From: an uncultured Formosa sp.
GTDB lineage: Bacteria; Bacteroidota; Bacteroidia; Flavobacteriales; Flavobacteriaceae
NCBI GenBank assembly: GCA_913052445.1
Contig: CAJXDP010000003.1
Span: forward strand, 59,744-123,743
Direction: 5' to 3'
Length of the DNA: 64,000 nucleotides
Shown one piece after another: positions 59,010 through 64,000 of the stretch. The notes below the pieces were generated by a model that was not told the DNA's origin, made no database searches, and saw nothing but the letters and a program-made list of their open reading frames with translations. Made by a program: the position numbers and the translations under genes. Each line of letters starts with the position of its first letter. Positions within the stretch are counted from its first letter, which is position 1.

Positions 59010-61457
59010 ATGAGTAACTCAAAATTTACAATGCTTGACAGTTTGTCATTACAAGACTTTGATGAAAATTCAGAGCTGATTCCTTTAATGACTACTGAGG
59101 ATGAAGAGGCCATAAAAAATGAATCTCTTCCAGAGTCGCTACCTATACTTTCACTTAGAAATACTGTATTATTTCCTGGTGTGGTTATCCCTATAACAGC
59201 GGGACGCGATAAGTCGATCCAATTGATTAAAGATGCCAATTCTGGTTCTAAAGTAATAGGAGTAGTGTCTCAAATTGATGAAACAATTGAAGATCCCTCA
59301 ATTGAAGACATTTATTCCATAGGGACAGTTGCAAGAATTTTAAAAGTACTTAAAATGCCTGATGGAAATACTACTGTCATCATTCAAGGAAAGAAACGTT
59401 TCAAAATTTCTGAGGTCACTTCTAAAAGTCCTTACATGGTCGCTAATATACAGAGCGTTCCAGAAATTAATCCTTTAAATAAGACTGAGTTTCCAGCTAT
59501 AATTGAATCTATTAAAGAATTAGCCCTCCAAATAATCAAACAAAGTCCAACAATACCAAGTGAGGCTTCGTTTGCAATTAAGAATATTGAAAGTAATTCT
59601 TTTTTAATCAATTTTGTCTCTTCTAACATGAATCTTTCTGTTGTTGAGAAACAAAAATTACTAGAAATAAATGACTTGCAAGAACGTGCTTTGTTAACCT
59701 TAAAACACATGAATGTTGAGTTTCAACGTCTAGAGTTAAAAAATGACATTCAGTCTAAGGTTCAAAACGATATGAGCCAGCAACAACGAGAGTATTTCTT
59801 ACAACAACAAATCAAAACAATTCAAGAAGAATTGGGAGGTGTTAGTTATGAAGAAGAAATTGAGGACATGAAGGGGCGTGCAACTGTTAAGAAATGGGAT
59901 GATAAAGTAAAGGCTCATTTTAATAAAGAGATTGGTAAATTAAACAGAATGAACCCCCAAGTTGCCGAGTATTCAATCCAAAGAAATTACTTAGATTTAT
60001 TTTTAGACTTGCCTTGGAATTGTTTCAGTAAGGATAATTTTGACCTTAAACGAGCTCAAAAAATATTAGATCGAGATCATTTTGGTTTAGAAGAAGTTAA
60101 AAGACGGATTATTGAATACTTAGCTGTTTTAAAACTTAGGAACGATATGAAATCTCCTATTCTTTGTTTGTATGGGCCTCCAGGAGTTGGTAAAACTTCT
60201 CTTGGTAAATCTATAGCAGAGGCTTTGGGAAGAGAATATGTTAGAGTTTCTTTGGGAGGACTTAGAGATGAAGCTGAAATTAGAGGTCATCGAAAGACTT
60301 ATATTGGTGCTATGCCAGGTCGAATTTTACAGAGTTTGAAAAAAGCAGGAACATCTAATCCTGTTTTTGTGTTGGATGAAATTGATAAATTATCAAATTC
60401 TAACCAAGGAGATCCATCATCAGCCATGTTAGAAGTTTTAGATCCTGAACAGAATTCTGAATTTTATGACAACTTTTTGGAAATGGGATATGATCTTTCT
60501 AAAGTCATGTTTGTAGCAACCTCTAATAGTTTAAATACCATTCAGCCAGCACTTTTAGACAGAATGGAAATTATTAATGTCACTGGATATACAATTGAAG
60601 AAAAGGTTCAAATAGGAAAAAAATATTTATTACCTAAACAAATTAAAGAGCATGGAATGAAGCCTTCTGATTTAAAAATTGCTCAACCTCAGTTAGAGAA
60701 AATTGTTGAAGGTTATACTAGAGAATCAGGAGTTAGGGGCCTAGAAAAGCAAATCGCAAAAATGGTAAGATTTGCTGCCAAGAATATTGCCATGGAAGAA
60801 AATTATGATACTAAAGTCAATAATGATATTATTATTGATGTTTTAGGGAGTCCTAAGCTTGAGAGAGATAAATATGAAAACAATGATGTAGCCGGAGTAG
60901 TTACAGGCTTAGCTTGGACACGTGTCGGAGGGGATATTTTGTTCATTGAGTCGATCTTGTCAAAAGGAAAAGGAAATCTGAATATCACCGGAAATTTAGG
61001 TAAAGTTATGAAAGAGTCAGCGACTATAGCCATGGAGTATATCAAAGCAAATACAGATTTATATGACCTAGATGTTTCCGTGTTTGAAAAGTATAATGTA
61101 CATATTCATGTTCCAGAAGGAGCTACCCCTAAAGATGGCCCAAGTGCAGGTATTACAATGCTCACCTCTTTAGTTTCTTTATTCACTCAAAAAAAAATTA
61201 AAAAGAGTTTAGCAATGACAGGTGAAATTACTTTAAGAGGTAAGGTATTGCCAGTAGGAGGGATCAAGGAAAAGATTTTGGCTGCTAAACGAGCAAGAAT
61301 AAAAGAAATAATTCTTTCCAAAGAAAACAAAAGTGATATTGATGAGATTAATTCAACATATTTGAAGGGCTTGAAGTTCCATTTTGTTTCTGAGATGAGT
61401 GAGGTAATTGACATAGCTATAACAAATCAAAAAGTAAAACATCCTAAATCATTGTAA
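59010..61457 (+). CDS. lon: endopeptidase La (ATP-dependent protease Lon)
   Basis: [42 protein letters not shown] catalytic Ser; [13 protein letters not shown]. Confidence 0.98.
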   Translation: MSNSKFTMLDSLSLQDFDENSELIPLMTTEDEEAIKNESLPESLPILSLRNTVLFPGVVIPITAGRDKSIQLIKDANSGSKVIGVVSQIDETIEDPSIEDIYSIGTVARILKVLKMPDGNTTVIIQGKKRFKISEVTSKSPYMVANIQSVPEINPLNKTEFPAIIESIKELALQIIKQSPTIPSEASFAIKNIESNSFLINFVSSNMNLSVVEKQKLLEINDLQERALLTLKHMNVEFQRLELKNDIQSKVQNDMSQQQREYFLQQQIKTIQEELGGVSYEEEIEDMKGRATVKKWDDKVKAHFNKEIGKLNRMNPQVAEYSIQRNYLDLFLDLPWNCFSKDNFDLKRAQKILDRDHFGLEEVKRRIIEYLAVLKLRNDMKSPILCLYGPPGVGKTSLGKSIAEALGREYVRVSLGGLRDEAEIRGHRKTYIGAMPGRILQSLKKAGTSNPVFVLDEIDKLSNSNQGDPSSAMLEVLDPEQNSEFYDNFLEMGYDLSKVMFVATSNSLNTIQPALLDRMEIINVTGYTIEEKVQIGKKYLLPKQIKEHGMKPSDLKIAQPQLEKIVEGYTRESGVRGLEKQIAKMVRFAAKNIAMEENYDTKVNNDIIIDVLGSPKLERDKYENNDVAGVVTGLAWTRVGGDILFIESILSKGKGNLNITGNLGKVMKESATIAMEYIKANTDLYDLDVSVFEKYNVHIHVPEGATPKDGPSAGITMLTSLVSLFTQKKIKKSLAMTGEITLRGKVLPVGGIKEKILAAKRARIKEIILSKENKSDIDEINSTYLKGLKFHFVSEMSEVIDIAITNQKVKHPKSL

Positions 61458-61535
61458 TAATAACTCTTTGACTAGTTATGTAATAAACCATTCTTATATT
61501 CGTTTTAGAATTGATTTATTTACTTTTACAATCAA

Positions 61536-62555
61536 ATGAGAATAGTTTTCACATTTATTATAGTTTTTTCTAGTATTTCTATAGTTCAAGCTCAGCTGGG
61601 TGGAGAATCAACTTACCAGTTTTTAAACTTGATGTCCTCACCCAGACAAGCCGCTCTTGGCGGTAAAGTACTTACAAACGTTGATTATGATGTTACTCAA
61701 GCTATATATAACCCTGCCACTATAAATATTGAGATGGACAATCAATTGGCTATTAATTACTCAAGTTATTTAGGTGATATTCGTTATGGAACTGCAGCTT
61801 ATGCTTATACTGTTGATCGTAGAACTCAGACTTTTCACGTAGGAATGACATACGTCGATTATGGAAGTTTTGATGGGTATGATGAAAACGGGGTTAGTAC
61901 TGGTACTTTCACAGGAAATGAAGCGGCCCTCTCAGTTGGTTATGCTAGACAGATAGGTTATTCAGATTTTTATTTTGGGGCTAATCTGAAATTTATAACA
62001 TCTAAATTAGAGCAATATAGTTCGTTTGGAATTGCTACTGATATAGGGTTTATATATATAAATGAGTATTTAGATTTTAATGCTGCCTTAGTAGTTCGTA
62101 ATTTTGGAACTCAGTTATCAACCTATGCTGGAATGAAAGAGTCGTTGCCATTAGAGATTGACCTTGGACTTTCTCAAATGCTTGAAAACGTACCGATTAG
62201 ATGGCATCTTACATTCGAAAATTTGCAAAAGTGGCCAATTAGTTATCCTAACCCAGCAAGAAGTATAACTGATTTGAATGGGAATCAAACAGAAGAAAAG
62301 GTAAGCTTTATTAGCAACTTGTTTAGACATACAATCTTAGGAGTTGAGCTGTTTCCAGAAAAAGGCTTTAACTTAAGATTAGGATATAGTTTTAGAAGAT
62401 CACAAGAGCTTAAAATACTGGAACAACGAAATTTTTCAGGCCTATCCTTCGGAATTGGTTTAAAATTTAATAATATTAGATTTAGTTATACGCATGCACG
62501 CTACTCATCAGCAGCAAACACAAGTTTTATAGGTTTACAAATAAATTTAAAATAG
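61536..62555 (+). CDS. porQ: type IX secretion system protein PorQ
   Basis: STYQFLNLMSSPRQAALGGKVLTNVDYDVTQAIYNPATI; barrel pattern; lon-porQ-cmk order. Confidence 0.9.
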   Translation: MRIVFTFIIVFSSISIVQAQLGGESTYQFLNLMSSPRQAALGGKVLTNVDYDVTQAIYNPATINIEMDNQLAINYSSYLGDIRYGTAAYAYTVDRRTQTFHVGMTYVDYGSFDGYDENGVSTGTFTGNEAALSVGYARQIGYSDFYFGANLKFITSKLEQYSSFGIATDIGFIYINEYLDFNAALVVRNFGTQLSTYAGMKESLPLEIDLGLSQMLENVPIRWHLTFENLQKWPISYPNPARSITDLNGNQTEEKVSFISNLFRHTILGVELFPEKGFNLRLGYSFRRSQELKILEQRNFSGLSFGIGLKFNNIRFSYTHARYSSAANTSFIGLQINLK

Positions 62556-63244
62556 TGAAAAAAATTACAATAGCCATTGATGGATTTTCATCAACAGGAA
62601 AAAGCACACTTGCTAAGCAGTTAGCTCAATACTTACGCTATATTTATGTCGACTCTGGTGCAATGTACCGTGCAGTTGCCTTGTTTGTATTACAAAATGA
62701 ACTTATTAATGGATATGAGTTAAAGACTTTCAATTTAATAGGCAAATTACATCTCATTAAGGTCACTTTTAAATATAATGAAGCATTAGAAATTTCAGAA
62801 GTTTATTTAAACGATATTAACGTAAATGAGGCCGTTCGTTCTATGGAAGTTTCAAATGTAGTGAGTATAATATCTACTGTCCCTGAAGTACGTCAACAAA
62901 TGGTAAGTATTCAACAACAAATGGGAAGTGAAAAAGGAATTGTGATGGACGGTAGGGATATTGGAACAGTTGTTTTTCCAAATGCAGAATTAAAGCTATT
63001 CATGACGGCATCAGTAGACACTCGTGCGAAAAGACGGTATGACGAACTCGTTTTAAAAGATTCTAAACTTTCTATTCACTCTGTTTTAGATAACATCAAA
63101 TCAAGAGATTTTCTTGATTCTACAAGAAAAGAATCTCCTCTTTTTAAGGCTGATGATGCTATAGAAATTGATAATTCAAATTTATCTAAAAAAGAGCAGT
63201 TTGATTTAGTTGTGAAATTAGTCAACACCAAACTAAATGCATAG
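62555..63244 (+). CDS. cmk: (d)CMP kinase (GTG start, TAGTG overlap with porQ)
   Basis: ITIAIDGFSSTGKSTLAKQLA, YVDSGAMYRAV, VMDGRDIGTVVFPNAELKLFMTAS. Confidence 0.96.
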   Translation: MKKITIAIDGFSSTGKSTLAKQLAQYLRYIYVDSGAMYRAVALFVLQNELINGYELKTFNLIGKLHLIKVTFKYNEALEISEVYLNDINVNEAVRSMEVSNVVSIISTVPEVRQQMVSIQQQMGSEKGIVMDGRDIGTVVFPNAELKLFMTASVDTRAKRRYDELVLKDSKLSIHSVLDNIKSRDFLDSTRKESPLFKADDAIEIDNSNLSKKEQFDLVVKLVNTKLNA

Positions 63245-63474
63245 CTCAATCAATAAACTCTTAAATTTTAGTCAAATTTATAATAATATCTGTATTAGAC
63301 TTTTCATTACCTAAAACAGCTTAAAAAACATTAGGTAAAATTGTAAATAAATCGTAAAATTGCACTCCTTTAGCAATTAATAGGTTCAGTAAAGGAAATT
63401 AAACAAATTAATAACGCTTTTGTAGAAGTGCTTAATCGAATCTAACTTTTATGAAATACAAATTTTAAACAGCC

Positions 63475-64000
63475 ATGGCTGAAGAAAAAAACACAAATGT
63501 GGAAGAAGTTGCTGCAGAAACTACAGCAGTTGAAGTACCACAACCAAACGAAGCTCAAGAAAACCCTGAGCAATTCCTTAAAGATTTTAATTGGCATAAC
63601 TACGAAGAAGGCATCGACCCTGTCGATGATGAGAAACTTGTGGAGTTCGAGAAATTAGTGGCTGGCAATTTTGTTGATACTCTTGATGATCAAGTTGTTG
63701 ATGGAGTTGTTATTCATATTTCTGATCGTGATGCTATTATAGATATTAATGCAAAATCTGAAGGAGTTATCTCATTAAATGAGTTTCGCTATAATCCTAA
63801 TTTAGCAGTTGGTGACAAAGTTGAAGTATTAATAGATGTTCGTGAGGACGCTACGGGACAGTTGATATTATCACACCGTAAAGCAAGAGTTATAAAAGCA
63901 TGGGATCGTGTGATCGCTGCTAATGAAACTGGAGAAATTGTAAATGGTTTTGTTAAATGTCGTACTAAAGGTGGTATGATTGTCGATGTATTTGGTATTG
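63475..64000 (+). CDS. rpsA: 30S ribosomal protein S1, N-terminal part (runs off window; absent from ORF track)
   Basis: ATG at 63475: MAEEKNTNVEEVAAETTAVEVPQ...FNWHNYEEGIDPVDDEKLVEFEKLVAGNFVDTLDDQVVDGVVIHISDRDAIIDINAKSEGVISLNEF; downstream of cmk. Confidence 0.95.
   Translation, partial: MAEEKNTNVEEVAAETTAVEVPQPNEAQENPEQFLKDFNWHNYEEGIDPVDDEKLVEFEKLVAGNFVDTLDDQVVDGVVIHISDRDAIIDINAKSEGVISLNEFRYNPNLAVGDKVEVLIDVREDATGQLILSHRKARVIKAWDRVIAANETGEIVNGFVKCRTKGGMIVDVFGI

Noticed and set aside
59432-61414. Antisense ORFs inside lon
   Set aside because: Opposite one of the most conserved genes in the window; shadow ORFs.
63371-63440. Possible short peptide (VKEIKQINNAFVEVLNRI) in the rpsA leader
   Set aside because: The frame has an upstream stop and no ATG/GTG/TTG at its start; I found no convincing leader structure by eye.
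1-64000. Defence island, prophage, IS element, CRISPR array or biosynthetic cluster
   Set aside because: No transposase, terminal repeats, phage genes, regularly spaced repeats or NRPS/PKS-like ORFs found; gene content is core metabolism and envelope.

Overview
64 kb of AT-rich chromosomal DNA from a marine-type member of the Flavobacteriia (Bacteroidota). It is almost entirely core genome: I see no phage, IS element, CRISPR array or defence island. Landmarks, left to right: a menaquinone cluster (partial menD, cvfB-like, menB, menA, menC, CPBP protease, menE); acyl-CoA carboxylase beta; pirin; a small membrane protein coupled to ettA; the DUF6048/DUF6452 pair; rlmD; rocD; gapN; CCC-motif and DUF2752 membrane proteins; an Smr protein; a thrombospondin-type-3-like Ca-binding lipoprotein; cysteine desulfurase; TonB-dependent receptor plus M23 peptidase; a zapB-like gene, zapA, a 6S-like RNA and rny; xerD; tRNA-Ser(UGA); an ABC exporter; polyphosphate glucokinase; a trans-sulfuration enzyme divergent from an Lrp regulator; two lpdA paralogues; a DEAD helicase; pabB; tilS; maf; kdsC; a fused ccsBA; a trans-sulfuration enzyme plus bshB1; tRNA-His(GUG); M28 peptidase; a porin; aroQ; tandem msrB; M48 peptidase; an MFS transporter; lon, porQ, cmk and partial rpsA. 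The best-supported feature missing from the ORF track is a structured RNA between zapA and rny. Its 13-bp closing stem, second long-range stem, poly-U end and location suggest a 6S-Flavo-type 6S RNA. More speculative leads are a 31-aa cationic hydrophobic mini-ORF behind a perfect palindrome after ettA, a second mini membrane ORF upstream of the bacillithiol-linked genes, a 20-bp-period repeat at the porin promoter, an inverted repeat in the lon leader, a possible uORF upstream of rlmD, and the DUF6048/DUF6452 envelope pair. Family names are from reading the protein sequences; no database search was run.
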